DNA of 64,000 bases from Shewanella sp. MTB7 (GCF_027571385.1 NZ_CP085636.1:4034001-4098000), one strand, 5' to 3'. Numbered from the stretch's first letter, positions 18,401-26,615 are shown. Translations and numbers: made by a program. The notes: generated by a model from the letters alone, not told the origin.

Positions 18401-19776
18401 AGGGCGTCGTAATTTGTCGTGGTGAGTGTGACGCCTGAAAACATATTGCCCATGCTCGTTACACTGGATACATTCCAACTACTGACATCTGGATTTGCTG
18501 AGGTGGCACCATGAAACATATCATCCATAATTATCACCGAGCTAGTATCCCAACTGCTCACACTTGGATTTGCGGAGGTCGCGTTAAAAAACATACTATC
18601 CATCGTGGTGACATTGGCTACATTCCAATTGCTGACATCTGGATTTGCGGATGTTGCACCTAAGAACATAAATGACATATCCCAAACAGCAGTAATATTC
18701 CAACCATTGACATCAGGATTTGCGGAAGTTGCCCCACTGAATATGGATCTCATTGTCGTCACCGAAGAGGTATCCCAACTACTGACATCAGGATTAGCAG
18801 ATGTAGCAGCAAAAAACATGGCATACACGGTGGTGACGGCAGAGGTATCCCAACTACTGACATCAGGATCTGCAGATGTCGCGCCATTAAACATGGATCT
18901 CATATTGATAACCGCAGAGGTATCCCAACTACTGGTATCTGGGTTAGCAGATGTCGCATCCAAAAACATTGTCTTCATATTGGCAACCGCAGAGGTGTTC
19001 CAACTACTGGTATTCGGATTCGCAGCCGTTGCACCACTAAACATAGAGCGCATTGTCGTCACCGAAGAGGTATCCCAACTACTGGTGTCAGGATTGGCTG
19101 ATGTTGCACCATGAAACATGCCATACATGTTGATAACAGCTGAGGTATCCCAACTACTCACACTTGGGGTCGCAGATGTCGCTCCATGAAACATCCACTT
19201 CAAGTTTGTCACCGCTGAGGTATTCCAAGCGCTAGTGTTAGGGTTGGCTAAACTGGCACTGTTCAACATCGAAGTCATAGACGTTGTAACTGAGAAATCC
19301 GGCGTATCGGTTGCAGGAAATGTGAGATTTACAGCACCGTAAAAGGCGCTATCCATACTTGTCCACTTCCCGGTTCCCCATTGTTGAACGGTAAGTAATT
19401 TATCTTTGTCGCCCCCGTTATTAAAATATATTCGAGGAAACCCTGTGCTGGCACCCGAGTTATCTTCAACCCTAACTGTATAAGTACCTACACCGCCTAA
19501 AGAAGTATAATCACAAGTATAATCAGCAGTTTGAGCCGTAGCTTCATCGGTGCCGTCGTTATCACAATCTATGTTGTAATTGTATCCGGTTCCTGTGGTA
19601 GGAAGAGTGAACTGAACATCTGTGGAGTTGCCGGTATTATCTGACTTTATCGTGATAACAAAATCATCCAGCGTAGCTGAAAGGATCGGTAAACTGAGTA
19701 AACATAAACTTAATGCCTCTACCGCTAAAACAAGGCGTAAGAGGAGTGTACCTAAAGAGATAAATCTAACTTTCAT
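12463..19776 (-). CDS. Giant repeat-built surface protein (BspA-type and Ig-like repeats, GlyGly-CTERM-like tail)
   Basis: About 2437 residues. N-terminal signal peptide, then BspA/DUF285-type repeats of about 25 residues (MFxGATSANPDVSSWDTSxVTxM) in two blocks (about residues 165-450 and 625-780), each closed by a similar cysteine-containing tail. Next come six Ig-like units of 89 residues (about 1045-1580), a He_PIG/cadherin-like part (about 1600-1750), a Calx-beta-like part (about 1845-1935), and two modules with VLxNDxDxDGD calcium-type motifs (about 2230 and 2325). It ends SSGG, a hydrophobic segment and RIYRDRRWV, resembling the GlyGly-CTERM signal processed by rhombosortase after type II secretion. 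ATG at 19776 is chosen for its upstream GAGG. An adhesin or matrix role is inferred. Confidence 0.85.
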   Translation of the reverse strand: MKVRFISLGTLLLRLVLAVEALSLCLLSLPILSATLDDFVITIKSDNTGNSTDVQFTLPTTGTGYNYNIDCDNDGTDEATAQTADYTCDYTSLGGVGTYTVRVEDNSGASTGFPRIYFNNGGDKDKLLTVQQWGTGKWTSMDSAFYGAVNLTFPATDTPDFSVTTSMTSMLNSASLANPNTSAWNTSAVTNLKWMFHGATSATPSVSSWDTSAVINMYGMFHGATSANPDTSSWDTSSVTTMRSMFSGATAANPNTSSWNTSAVANMKTMFLDATSANPDTSSWDTSAVINMRSMFNGATSADPDVSSWDTSAVTTVYAMFFAATSANPDVSSWDTSSVTTMRSIFSGATSANPDVNGWNITAVWDMSFMFLGATSANPDVSNWNVANVTTMDSMFFNATSANPSVSSWDTSSVIIMDDMFHGATSANPDVSSWNVSSVTSMGNMFSGVTLTTTNYDALLIGWNAQSLQSGVSFDGGNSKYCNGESQRSNMIASDSWTITDGGKSCPDMHFVTTWKTDNSGSSNSTSITIPTSGIGYSYDVDWDNDGEFDELGLVGAVTHDFSSAGTYTIRIRGSFPRIYFNNVDDKAKVLSVDQWGSGVWMSMQDAFYGASNLTVPASDAPVLTNVTSLRAMFRGATSMNQSIGHWNTSNITNTLDMFNGANAFNQDISSWDTSKIFTMQAMFNNAIAFNQNISTWDTGATTSMLSMFQGATSFNQPIGSWDTAKVTNMSFMFDDATSFNRDISTWDTNKVTVMVAILRDATSFDQNLASWEVAAVTSMNLMFSGVTLSKGNYDALLTGFDAQVLQSGVLFSGGNSQYCSGRTARANMVASDSWVITDGGQYCTPVAPSIIPDLRLSSDTGSVTTDNITSDNTPSFDVVCSNIGNTITLYSDNPATDSSIATQVCTATGVENLNASVLADGDHNISYTDTLSGDESTHSPSLLVQVDTSSPPTPMCTSSPNPAQNTTSITTTCSAVETGSIVTVTNMNCLPAPVTASNTVSCSGTVGSGGGNISISNDVVSVTDLAGNSDTGETTGLVVDNIAPSLSEASAVTTPAMDSTPSYSFSSSEAGSISYSGSCSSVSSVTVSGTNTVTFNSLSDGSYSDCKITVTDTAGNLSNLLSVSTFEIDSAGPTLTEITVVATPAADNSPSYRFSSTEAGNIAYSGSCNSPTSVAVSGTNTITFNTLSDGSYSDCKIRVTDAAGNLSNLLSVSAFEIDSAGPTLTETTAVVTPAADNSPSYRFGSTEAGNIAYSGSCSSPTSVAVSGTNTITFNALSDGSYSDCKITVADAAGNLSNLLSISVFEIDSAGPTLTETTAVVTPAADNTPSYRFSSSEAGSISYSGSCSSASSVAASGTNTVTFNALSDGSYSDCKITVADAAGNLSNLLSISVFEIDSTGSTLTETTAVVTPAADNTPSYRFSSSEAGSINYTGSCNSTTSAAISGTNGIVFNVLNEGSYSDCQIRVTDAAGNLSNLLTVSPFEIDTGGPTLTETSAVSTPAMDTTPSYSFSSSEAGSISYTGSCSSVTSMAVSGTNVITFNELENGSYSHCRISVKDAAGNVSEPLNVSAFVVDTLLLSLDTQVSGTVLQDEHLLIMQSRIGGKAPFIYWTENLPEWLDLDISTGQIDGTPTNQDVGEYSGIIFHVSDSEERVAKSAVFELRVIDINDAPIATHDIFTLIEGETGVIDVLVNDTDPDDGDIITIEEVSAVLGEVNILDDKLEYLAPIDFVGKDLISYRIVDTGGLTTKAKVEVSITYNPELGLPPSLLVPADVEVNATGLLTQVSLGFATAMDSLNNPISVSKSSGSFFQPGEHHVIWMAEDARGRKSSQSQKVWVHPLISIESDTQVQEGEGVSLAVYLNGDSPIYPLDINYLLSGNTDEDDHDLVSESIRLEKGQLANIHFTTFDDGIMEGDETLTIQLSDKVNLGGKFTHSLTITEQPSEPSIRLKPFQAGIETYTVLDTEGLVTVYLLIDTGSVSGFTYTWQASEGVVNLSNEQSQFVFDPTQVSSGNQMVSLELNSPTGLSVVTRVNIYVTTNTIDLANSQNCSVIHEQKNDGVFFLVETEPQACIMRGELALQSRSGGTQILDDELMLPLDSGQTFQGGVFDFIVFGKPAASTYHIVFPQRKPIPDEAVYIKYSAQLGRWSDFVISAENYLSSHLSNQGRCPEPNDHGWVKGLITGHWCLRLTINDGGPNDDDGLANGMIVDPGGLTAPFSGNHDPIARDDLIRLIGVEEGGLDVLGNDSDSDGDHLVVIEAVADIGSVSIIDGYLWYHSVSKEFVGHDFVSYIISDGSGGFAKAKADVVVTSGNSLPIAVNDQLTMLMNSQIIIDVLNNDSDPDGDLLSIDEASAGLGKVEVSEKRLTYTPNRDFIGEVNITYFILDSSGAMAMAEVKVTVMEGQQVKVKNSSGGVMYLLTFLLLYCFIWRIYRDRRWV
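15030..16640 (-). repeat. Six tandem Ig-like units, 267 bp each
   Basis: The boundary CGTCG[G/A][C/T]CCT recurs at 15571, 15838, 16105 and 16372, exactly 267 bases (89 residues) apart. Each unit reads ETTAVVTPAADNxPSYRFSS ... GSYSDCKITVxDAAGNLSNLL, a bacterial Ig-like pattern with two cysteines. The high identity between inner units suggests recent copy-number change. Confidence 0.92.
17430..17900 (-). repeat. BspA/DUF285-type repeat block 2 (about 6-7 units of 75 bp)
   Basis: A second, more diverged block of 25-residue units (MFxxATSFNQDISSWDTxxVT). It has the same kind of closing tail as block 1 (SDSWVITDGGQYC against SDSWTITDGGKSC), so the whole N-terminal module of repeats plus tail has been duplicated. 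Confidence 0.88.
18430..19285 (-). repeat. BspA/DUF285-type repeat block 1 (about 12 units of 75 bp)
   Basis: Coding repeat of about 25 residues per unit, consensus beginning MFxGATSANP, then SWDTS and VTTM. Units differ mainly at the N-P-D/N-T positions and are very similar at the DNA level (TATCCCAACTACTG recurs on the plus strand). The block ends with a non-repeat tail. Confidence 0.9.
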
Positions 19777-19888
19777 ACCATCAAGCCTCATTAAAATTTA
19801 CATGAGTCTTTATTAGTTTAGCTCTATATTGATAATGCCTATTTTATTTTCCTTCCGCGTCAACATCGCTTTTAGATTGACTAAAACG

Positions 19889-19922
19889 GAACCTGTTGTG
19901 ACAAATCTGTCACAACAGGTTC
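19889..19922 (-). terminator. Strong hairpin downstream of the phosphohexomutase gene
   Basis: Perfect 15-bp arms (GAACCTGTTGTGACA and its complement) around a 4-base loop, followed on the minus strand by CGTTTTAG. It lies between the mutase stop and the promoter of the giant surface-protein gene. Confidence 0.75.
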
Positions 19923-19965
19923 TTAAAATATATGAATCTCTATGGCCAACATCCTTTGATCTAAA

Positions 19966-21720
19966 CTATTTAGGCAGAGAGGCTTGGTGAGCCTGAATAA
20001 ACTCATCCATCTGCATTTGAGCCCGCAGCTGAGCACTCGCTAAGGTGTCATCAACACCCATGGTTTCGACGACTTCGTAATAACACTTAATCTTAGGCTC
20101 TGTTCCTGAAGGTCTGACAATCACCCTAGCGTCTCCTTCGAGTCTGTAAATAAGCACATCACTACTCGGCAAATCGATACGCTCGACACTACCATCGGCG
20201 AAACGGCGTTCACCGCAGCTGATATCATCAACAGAGATAATATTACGGCCCGCTATTGTTACTGGCGGATGATCACGCAAATAAGCTCCTATATTGGGAG
20301 TTGCTGGCTGCAGAGCAATGCTCACCTGATCATTAAGATGGAAACCGTGCTCTTTATAGATATCGGCTAATCTATCCCAGATCGTTTCGCCCTTACTGGC
20401 AAGTTCACTGGTTAATTGGGCAAATGCGACCAGTGCTGATAAGCCATCTTTATCCCACACCATGTCACCACATGTATAACCAAGCGCCTCTTCGTAAGCA
20501 AACAGGAAACGACTGTCTGAGGTTTGTTCTGCCAAAGCCACATTCATTAGCCACTTAAAACCTGTCAAAGTGGTTATGCACCTAGCACTTAAGCTAGCGG
20601 CTACTTTCGATAATAAACTCGATGACACAATCGTGGTACAGGTTAACCGTTGCTCTTTAGACGCATGAGTTAATAGATAGTGACCGAATAACACCCCGAC
20701 TTGATCGCCGGTCAACATCTGGTATTCAGCGCTAGATTGGCTACCATCAATATCAGGCTTACGCACAGCAACAGCAAATCGATCCGCATCGGGATCGTTA
20801 GCACACGCCAATATGGCATTATACTTTTTCGCTTCAGCGACCACTAAATCCATCGCCCCTTTCTCTTCGGGGTTAGGGAAACTCACCGTAGGAAAATCAC
20901 CATCAGGCTCACGTTGAGCAGCAACCGAATAAACCTTAGTGAAACCTGCATCTTTTAGCACAGTTTCAGCCATATCAGCGCCGACACCATGCATCGCCGT
21001 ATAGGCCAAGCTCACCAATTCTGGACTAGTGTGATTTTGTAATACTTCGGCATTTTTGATCCCTTGACGATAGGTCTGATAGAAATCATCTTCGAGCAAA
21101 ATCAAAGTGCCCATAGCCTTTGCTTTTTGCAGATCCATTAACTCGATAGGTTTACTGAGTGACTCATCTGCTGCCTTATTCACACAGGCTGCGATACCTG
21201 AATCATGCGGCGGAATAATCTGTGCGCCGTTCCCCCAATAGACCTTATAACCATTATATTGTGGTGGGTTATGACTCGCTGTAACGACGACTCCTGCTGC
21301 AGCCCCGAAATGCAACACACCAAAAGCAACAAGAGGCGTAGCGGCTACCTTACTGGTCAAATAAACCTTAATTCCCATGGCAGTCAGTACGCCCGCGGCA
21401 TCATAAGCAAATTGCTTGGAATCATGGCGACCATCGTAACCGATGATGACACCGCGAGAATCGAGATCACTCACCTGAGCTTTTAAGTAGCTTCCGAGGC
21501 CTAATGTGGTCTGCTGCACTACAAACCGATTCATCCCCATGGGGCCCGCGCCCACCTCGCCTCTTAACCCAGCGGTACCAAAAGCCAGCCTTCCAGCAAA
21601 ACGCTTAGCAAGTTCAACGTCATCCTTGCTATCGATCAAGCTCAAAAGCTCCTGTTTTGTACGGGGATCGGGATCAGCCTTAATCCAATTATTCACTCTA
21701 AGCTGTAATTGTGTGTTCAT
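19966..21720 (-). CDS. Phosphoglucomutase/phosphomannomutase family protein
   Basis: An alpha-D-phosphohexomutase of 584 residues, of the larger PgcA/PGM2-like type (E. coli ManB/GlmM types are about 450-550). The four family landmarks are present: phosphoserine loop GVVVTASHNPPQYNGYK (near residue 125), metal-binding loop CANDPDADRFAV (near 305), sugar-specificity region FAYEEALGYTCGD (near 410), and phosphate-binding loop RPSGTEPKIKCYYE near the C-terminus. It interconverts hexose 1- and 6-phosphates; substrate choice cannot be read. GGAG lies 7 bases before ATG 21720, so the 20 extra residues of a longer frame are unlikely. Confidence 0.9.
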   Translation of the reverse strand: MNTQLQLRVNNWIKADPDPRTKQELLSLIDSKDDVELAKRFAGRLAFGTAGLRGEVGAGPMGMNRFVVQQTTLGLGSYLKAQVSDLDSRGVIIGYDGRHDSKQFAYDAAGVLTAMGIKVYLTSKVAATPLVAFGVLHFGAAAGVVVTASHNPPQYNGYKVYWGNGAQIIPPHDSGIAACVNKAADESLSKPIELMDLQKAKAMGTLILLEDDFYQTYRQGIKNAEVLQNHTSPELVSLAYTAMHGVGADMAETVLKDAGFTKVYSVAAQREPDGDFPTVSFPNPEEKGAMDLVVAEAKKYNAILACANDPDADRFAVAVRKPDIDGSQSSAEYQMLTGDQVGVLFGHYLLTHASKEQRLTCTTIVSSSLLSKVAASLSARCITTLTGFKWLMNVALAEQTSDSRFLFAYEEALGYTCGDMVWDKDGLSALVAFAQLTSELASKGETIWDRLADIYKEHGFHLNDQVSIALQPATPNIGAYLRDHPPVTIAGRNIISVDDISCGERRFADGSVERIDLPSSDVLIYRLEGDARVIVRPSGTEPKIKCYYEVVETMGVDDTLASAQLRAQMQMDEFIQAHQASLPK

Positions 21721-21822
21721 GTTCTCACTCCAATGCGACCCAACAAAGTAAAAGAGGATGTTAGGCGAGTTGAAAATCATTAGTATTACTCCCAGATCCT
21801 CAATAGAACAAGTAAATTTGCA

Positions 21823-23157
21823 CTATTTTTGCAGCATTTTATTTAATCGTTCAAGTGCAACAGCGCTGGCTTTGAGCGTTAATCTCATGCCGTGTTCATG
21901 ATATTCCTCTTCTATGACCTGCATCTTACTGTGAATTTCACCCATGATACCGCTGGCCGTATAAGGGATATTAAAACATACTGTACACATCTGCTCCGAG
22001 ATAAAATCTTGTATAGCTTGATGCACTAAAGTGATGTCATTAGGATCACGCGTGGAGATCTGCAATGCATTGGAAAACTCACTGCTTAACACTTGTTGCT
22101 CTGCTTGGGTTAAGCAGTCAACTTTATTAAGCAGCAATAAGCGATTATTAGCGTCAAGGTTTAACTGCTGTAATGCGCCATCAACAACGTTAAGCTGCGT
22201 TCTAAAATCTTTATCACTTGCATCCACAACATACAAAAGCAATGTCGCATCTTTCGCTTCCTCTAATGTGGAATGAAATGAAGCAATTAAATCGTGCGGG
22301 AGTTTGTTAATAAACCCAACCGTATCCGAGATTAAAATTCGAGGTTGAGTCAGCGGCGATAAAGCCCGCACTGTGGTATCTAAAGTGGCAAATAGCTTAT
22401 CTTCAACCAATACATCTGAACCCGTCAAACCGCGCATTAAGGAAGATTTGCCAGCATTGGTGTACCCAACTAAAGCCACACAAGGTGTTTCAACACGACT
22501 ACTACGTTGTTCCTGCATCACCTCTTGAGCTTTTTTTAGCTCACGCCTCAATTCCGCTTGCTTGTCTCGAATCTTGTGACGTTCAATGGCCAAGAGACTC
22601 TCACCCTCACCCCGACCGCTTTGACGTTCGCGATCACCACTATGTTCGCTGCGCAATCTAGGCGTTAGATAATTTAATCGTGCCAACTCAACCTGTAATC
22701 GTGCCGTTCGCGTACTGGCATGACGGCTAAAAATTTCAATGATGATGCCGGTTCGGTCGAACACTTCAACACCCAATATTTGCTCAACATTACGCAACTG
22801 CATTGGACTGAGCTCACAATCAAACACAACAACATTGGCATGAAGTTGAGTTTTAGATACCGTTAAAAATTCGTTCAATTCTTGTTCATCAATGTTCGCC
22901 AAGGAATCGGTTTGCTCAGCATCATCAAGTTCACCCGTCATTCTAGCCAACTCCTCGAGCTTACCAGCACCTAAAACTGACAAGCGCTTAATTGAATTCT
23001 GCTTCTGTGTTTGAGTGGCAAAAACAGTAAAACCCAGCGTACCGACTAAACGTCCCAATTCGGCTAATGAGCTATTAATATCATTTGTTTTTGCATTAGG
23101 TGTGCGAATTGAGATTAATAATGCACGAGTATCTGCTTGTTCAATGATCGTTGACAT
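21823..23157 (-). CDS. hflX: HflX-family ribosome-associated GTPase
   Basis: A 444-residue GTPase with the HflX N-terminal domain (GTQRxxx-like segment LARLNYLTPRLRSEHSGDRERQSGRGEGES near residues 165-195), a coiled linker and a TRAFAC G domain: G1 GYTNAGKSSL, G3 DTVGF, G4 LNKVD. The family splits stalled 70S ribosomes and can act as a heat-stress rescue factor. The usual gammaproteobacterial hflX sits in hfq-hflX-hflKC; here none of those neighbours is present, so this may be a second copy in the genome. The C-terminal domain of about 80 residues is diverged. It lies 102 bases upstream of the mutase gene in reading order. Confidence 0.88.
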   Translation of the reverse strand: MSTIIEQADTRALLISIRTPNAKTNDINSSLAELGRLVGTLGFTVFATQTQKQNSIKRLSVLGAGKLEELARMTGELDDAEQTDSLANIDEQELNEFLTVSKTQLHANVVVFDCELSPMQLRNVEQILGVEVFDRTGIIIEIFSRHASTRTARLQVELARLNYLTPRLRSEHSGDRERQSGRGEGESLLAIERHKIRDKQAELRRELKKAQEVMQEQRSSRVETPCVALVGYTNAGKSSLMRGLTGSDVLVEDKLFATLDTTVRALSPLTQPRILISDTVGFINKLPHDLIASFHSTLEEAKDATLLLYVVDASDKDFRTQLNVVDGALQQLNLDANNRLLLLNKVDCLTQAEQQVLSSEFSNALQISTRDPNDITLVHQAIQDFISEQMCTVCFNIPYTASGIMGEIHSKMQVIEEEYHEHGMRLTLKASAVALERLNKMLQK

Positions 23158-23296
23158 AGTGACTCAGTAGTTAAGAAAGTAGTATTCACTGTTTTAGATC
23201 CTACGCTTTTCTATACGAAAGAAAAGAAAACCAAGCTGCAAACGAACACAGAACAAGCAGTTCAGTGAACATAGGCTTAAAGAAAAGGCGTCATAT

Positions 23297-24172
23297 TTAC
23301 CTGAGAACAGGAAACTCATCAGTCATTTTTTGATATATTTTTAATGCTATGGTCTTAAAACCATCAGAAGTTGGGTGTATCTCATTTAACCATTCACTTT
23401 TTCCATTCAATGTTCCCTTTGAATCAACAACAATAAACTTATCTCTGTGACCACTGATACTTAATATCTCATCGCCTATTCTTTCCATAAATATTTTAAT
23501 CACACCAACTTGCAACTCCTCCTTAATATTAACCTCGTCCATGAACCTTTTCATCCAGGCTTTTGTTTTAATCAATCCTCCTAAAAAATGCCCACCTACT
23601 AATGACGGAAAAGGATAATCGTAGGTATGAGTGATGACTATCGTGTCAGGACTATAGTGATCGCGAATATCTAAAAGCTCCTCATAAGCCAATCCTATTT
23701 GTTTTATTTTACGGTCTAATCTTGGGATATTTACACATTGCTCAGCTGTGGTATAAGAAGCACCATCACGGTTTATAAATCGTTCAAAATCATTCTGCCC
23801 AACAACATCGTTACCTCCACCACTAAACAATAATAGATCGATTGGTTTTCTATTACTCCTCCTTGTATGCCACCTAAGTAAATTAACCAATTGATGTTTC
23901 TGTTTGCCTGACACCATATCAACAGCTTCATCGCCATTAGAAGCCATAGAGTAAAAATTAGCTTTACCACGGGTCCATTGACTAATATGACTGATTAAAT
24001 TTGATGGTTTACCAGCAATAAGCCACTTGGGCGGATAGGCAAACCAAGAGTCACCTTCACTGACGATATTAAGTCGTTCAGGAAACCTAATTCTCATCTG
24101 TGTAAACTCTTTGCTATTGAACGTCTTACTTTTTCTTCTTAAGCGAGCAATATTATTTCTAGATTTTGGCAT
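23297..24172 (-). CDS. SGNH/GDSL-type hydrolase, no signal peptide
   Basis: A 291-residue protein with the SGNH blocks in order: block I SEGDSWFAYPP (nucleophile Ser within GDSW), block II-like SNGDEAVDM, block III SGGGNDVVG with the oxyanion Asn, and block V NEIHPTSDGF with the catalytic His. The N-terminus is very basic (KSRNNIARLRRKSKTF) and does not look like a signal peptide, so a cytoplasmic or otherwise exported location is open. The substrate is unknown; relatives are lipases and acyl-esterases. AAGGAG lies 9 bases before ATG 24172; the longer frame (cysteine-rich MSMCCRC...) is probably not translated. Confidence 0.78.
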   Translation of the reverse strand: MPKSRNNIARLRRKSKTFNSKEFTQMRIRFPERLNIVSEGDSWFAYPPKWLIAGKPSNLISHISQWTRGKANFYSMASNGDEAVDMVSGKQKHQLVNLLRWHTRRSNRKPIDLLLFSGGGNDVVGQNDFERFINRDGASYTTAEQCVNIPRLDRKIKQIGLAYEELLDIRDHYSPDTIVITHTYDYPFPSLVGGHFLGGLIKTKAWMKRFMDEVNIKEELQVGVIKIFMERIGDEILSISGHRDKFIVVDSKGTLNGKSEWLNEIHPTSDGFKTIALKIYQKMTDEFPVLR

Positions 24173-24400
24173 AATTAGCTTCTCCTTACAGTGGCATCTA
24201 CAACACATAGACAATGTTAATTTTACAAATCAACGTTACATATGGCGCGCTTTTAATCAACAAAACACGTAAGCTTGAGGCTCAGTTTTTTCAAAGAAAC
24301 TGAAAATAGTAATGACGAAAAGATGATTTAGTACGACTTGGTTAAACTTAAAAGATCACAAAAAAAACTAGCAATAACTTCCAACAAAAAGGACAAAACC

Positions 24401-24838
24401 ATGAGTTTAAAACGACTCTTAATACCTATTTTAACCCTGCTATCAGCCTGTACAGCATCGACATCATTTCAATCAACGGATCCTGACGTTACTTTGAAGG
24501 TTAATAAGACAAAAGCAATAGTATTGAGTGAGCCATCAGCGCAGACTTATAAAACCACCTCTTTTGGACAGTATGTATTTAAAGCAAGTAAAGAGGGGGA
24601 GGAGTCTATGTATGGTCTTATTCCACTGAAATTTAACGGTGGGTACCTTGCGGCAGATATATTGTTCTTTGCTCCAGCAATGTTCTTTAACTTACGTGAA
24701 GTCTACCCCTATTATGAGTTTGATATAAAGAATGGAGTTGTACGCTATAAAAAGAAAGACACTGACCCGTGGCACACATATACCGCAACCGAAGCTGAAG
24801 TTAAGCGAGCACAAATATATTTTGATAGTGAAAGTTAA
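24401..24838 (+). CDS. Small lipoprotein of unknown function
   Basis: A 145-residue protein with a clear lipobox, LLSAC, at residues about 12-16 after a KR-rich start, so it should be a lipid-anchored envelope protein. The rest has a lysine-rich stretch, then VYPYYEFDIKNGVVRYKKKD. It contains one likely hydrophobic strand (LAADILFFAPAMFFNL) that could touch the membrane. AAGGA lies 8 bases before ATG 24401; the upstream extension to 24338 is basic and unlikely. No family is recognised. It is followed by a bidirectional terminator and the convergent gdhA. Confidence 0.75.
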   Translation: MSLKRLLIPILTLLSACTASTSFQSTDPDVTLKVNKTKAIVLSEPSAQTYKTTSFGQYVFKASKEGEESMYGLIPLKFNGGYLAADILFFAPAMFFNLREVYPYYEFDIKNGVVRYKKKDTDPWHTYTATEAEVKRAQIYFDSES

Positions 24839-24892
24839 CTTCAAAAAATTTCATCATCCGAATTAACAATCTAATGTCAGACGTCAGAAGTG

Positions 24893-24915
24893 AAAAAGGG
24901 CCGAAAGGCCCTTTT
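24893..24915. terminator. Bidirectional intrinsic terminator
   Basis: AAAAGGGCC and GGCCCTTTT arms around a GAAA loop, with A-run on one side and T-run on the other, lie between the convergent lipoprotein and gdhA genes. This is a textbook bidirectional terminator. Confidence 0.9.
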
Positions 24916-24946
24916 AAATCAATCTGGGTATTATCCTGATTGGGGT

Positions 24947-26290
24947 TTAATATACGCCTTGTGCTTTCATTGCATCAGCAACTTTGACAAAACCGGCAAC
25001 GTTAGCACCCAACTCATAGTTAATATGATTATCTTCACGGCCATATTGCTCACAAGTTGCATGGATAGAGTACATGATATCCCGTAAGCGTAGATCCACT
25101 TCATCACAACTCCAGCCCAAACGTTGTGCATTTTGACTCATTTCAAGGCCTGAAGTAGCAACACCGCCCGCGTTAGCCGCTTTACCCGGTGCAAACAGAA
25201 CTTTTGCTTCGTGTAACACAGTAATCGCTTCTGCCGTGCTTGGCATATTGGCACCTTCAGCGACTAATTGTACGCCATTGGCTATCAACATCTGTGCATG
25301 TTCTGCGTGTAACTCATTCTGAGTAGCACAAGGCAGAGCAACATCAGCAGCAAACTGCCATGGGGTTCCGTCAGTCACATATTCCAGACCCATTTCATAG
25401 GCATAGTCTGCGACTCGTCCGCGACGCTGGTTTTTGATCTCCATCAACTTAACCAGTTTCTCGGTGGTGAAACCTGCGGGGTCCCACACCACACCGCTAG
25501 AGTCCGATGCCGTAATGACTCTAGCTCCCATTTCAATGGCTTTTTCGATGGCGTACTGAGCCACATTGCCAGAACCGGATACGGCAACCGTTTTTCCTGC
25601 CAATGTTTCACCTTTAGCCTTGAGCATCGCTTCAACAAAGTACAACAAACCATAACCGGTAGCCTCAGGACGGATCAAGCTACCACCAAAAGACAATCCC
25701 TTACCGGTAAATACGCATTCAGCACTGTTAGTCAACTTTTTCATCATACCGGTCATATAGCCCACTTCTCGAGCTCCAACACCGATATCACCAGCAGGTA
25801 CATCGGTATTGGCGCCTAAGTGACGGTGTAGTTCAAACATTAACGCCTGACAGAAGCGCATGACTTCGCCTTCGCTCTTGCCCTTAGGATCAAAGTCACT
25901 CCCCCCTTTACCGCCGCCCATTGGCAGCGTAGTCAGGGCATTTTTAAAGGTCTGTTCAAAGGCCAAAAACTTGAGCACAGATTGATTAACAGAAGGATGG
26001 AAACGCATCCCCCCTTTGAAAGGACCAATGGCAGAGTTATGCTGGATCCGAAAAGCACGGTTGATCTGCACTTTTCCTTGGTCATCGACCCAAGAAACAC
26101 GAAACTGAATCAGGCGTTCGGGCTCAACGAGACGTTCTAGAATGCCTGCATTTAAATATTCAGGATGTGCAGCCACAAAAGGCCAAATAGAGGTTAATAC
26201 CTCTTTTACGGCTTGCAAGAATTCAGGTTGGTCAGGGTTACGAACGGCAACAGTGGAAAGAAAACTGTCGAGAGTCATCTCTGCGATCAT
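24947..26290 (-). CDS. gdhA: NADP-specific glutamate dehydrogenase
   Basis: Reversibly aminates 2-oxoglutarate to glutamate in ammonium assimilation. It has 447 residues, the length of E. coli GdhA. The active-site lysine region is visible as PMGGGKGGSDFDPKGKS (near residue 120), then GANTDVPAGDIGVG and the dinucleotide fold VAVSGSGNVAQYA. GGAG lies 7 bases before ATG 26290. The gene is transcribed alone, and 325 bases upstream to the next stop hold its promoter; a run of eight C at 26481-26488 in that gap is the only other feature noted. Confidence 0.95.
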   Translation of the reverse strand: MIAEMTLDSFLSTVAVRNPDQPEFLQAVKEVLTSIWPFVAAHPEYLNAGILERLVEPERLIQFRVSWVDDQGKVQINRAFRIQHNSAIGPFKGGMRFHPSVNQSVLKFLAFEQTFKNALTTLPMGGGKGGSDFDPKGKSEGEVMRFCQALMFELHRHLGANTDVPAGDIGVGAREVGYMTGMMKKLTNSAECVFTGKGLSFGGSLIRPEATGYGLLYFVEAMLKAKGETLAGKTVAVSGSGNVAQYAIEKAIEMGARVITASDSSGVVWDPAGFTTEKLVKLMEIKNQRRGRVADYAYEMGLEYVTDGTPWQFAADVALPCATQNELHAEHAQMLIANGVQLVAEGANMPSTAEAITVLHEAKVLFAPGKAANAGGVATSGLEMSQNAQRLGWSCDEVDLRLRDIMYSIHATCEQYGREDNHINYELGANVAGFVKVADAMKAQGVY

Positions 26291-26615
26291 TTGGTGCTCC
26301 AGGATATACAAGGTATTAAGATTTCAACTATTTGGAATGCACTAGGCAAACCCACAGTTATATTCTGGTGCTGTTTATATCAGGAGTGGTTACTTAATGA
26401 ATATAAGAGTTTATTAAACCTGTGTGCTTCATCAACAAAACTGAACACTTTATCCTTAGTCTGTGATGATTTGACAATAACCCCCCCCTTTAAAATGAGG
26501 AATCACCAATTCATCATGGAATATACTCTATGAAAAATCCCCTTTCCAGAGAATTAAAAAATAAACATATGCCGCGGATAAACATTCAAATATTTACAAA
26601 CAAACTAAGATTGTT

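Noticed and set aside
18605..19114. A 169-residue plus-strand ORF inside the giant surface gene
   Set aside because: It is the antisense of the 75-bp BspA repeats and only shows their periodic composition.
17430..19285. Regular repeats that might suggest a CRISPR array
   Set aside because: The 75-bp units are continuous in-frame coding repeats with no unique spacers.
26481..26488. Run of eight C as a phase-variation tract
   Set aside because: It lies in a non-coding gap well upstream of gdhA, not in a reading frame or between recognisable promoter boxes.
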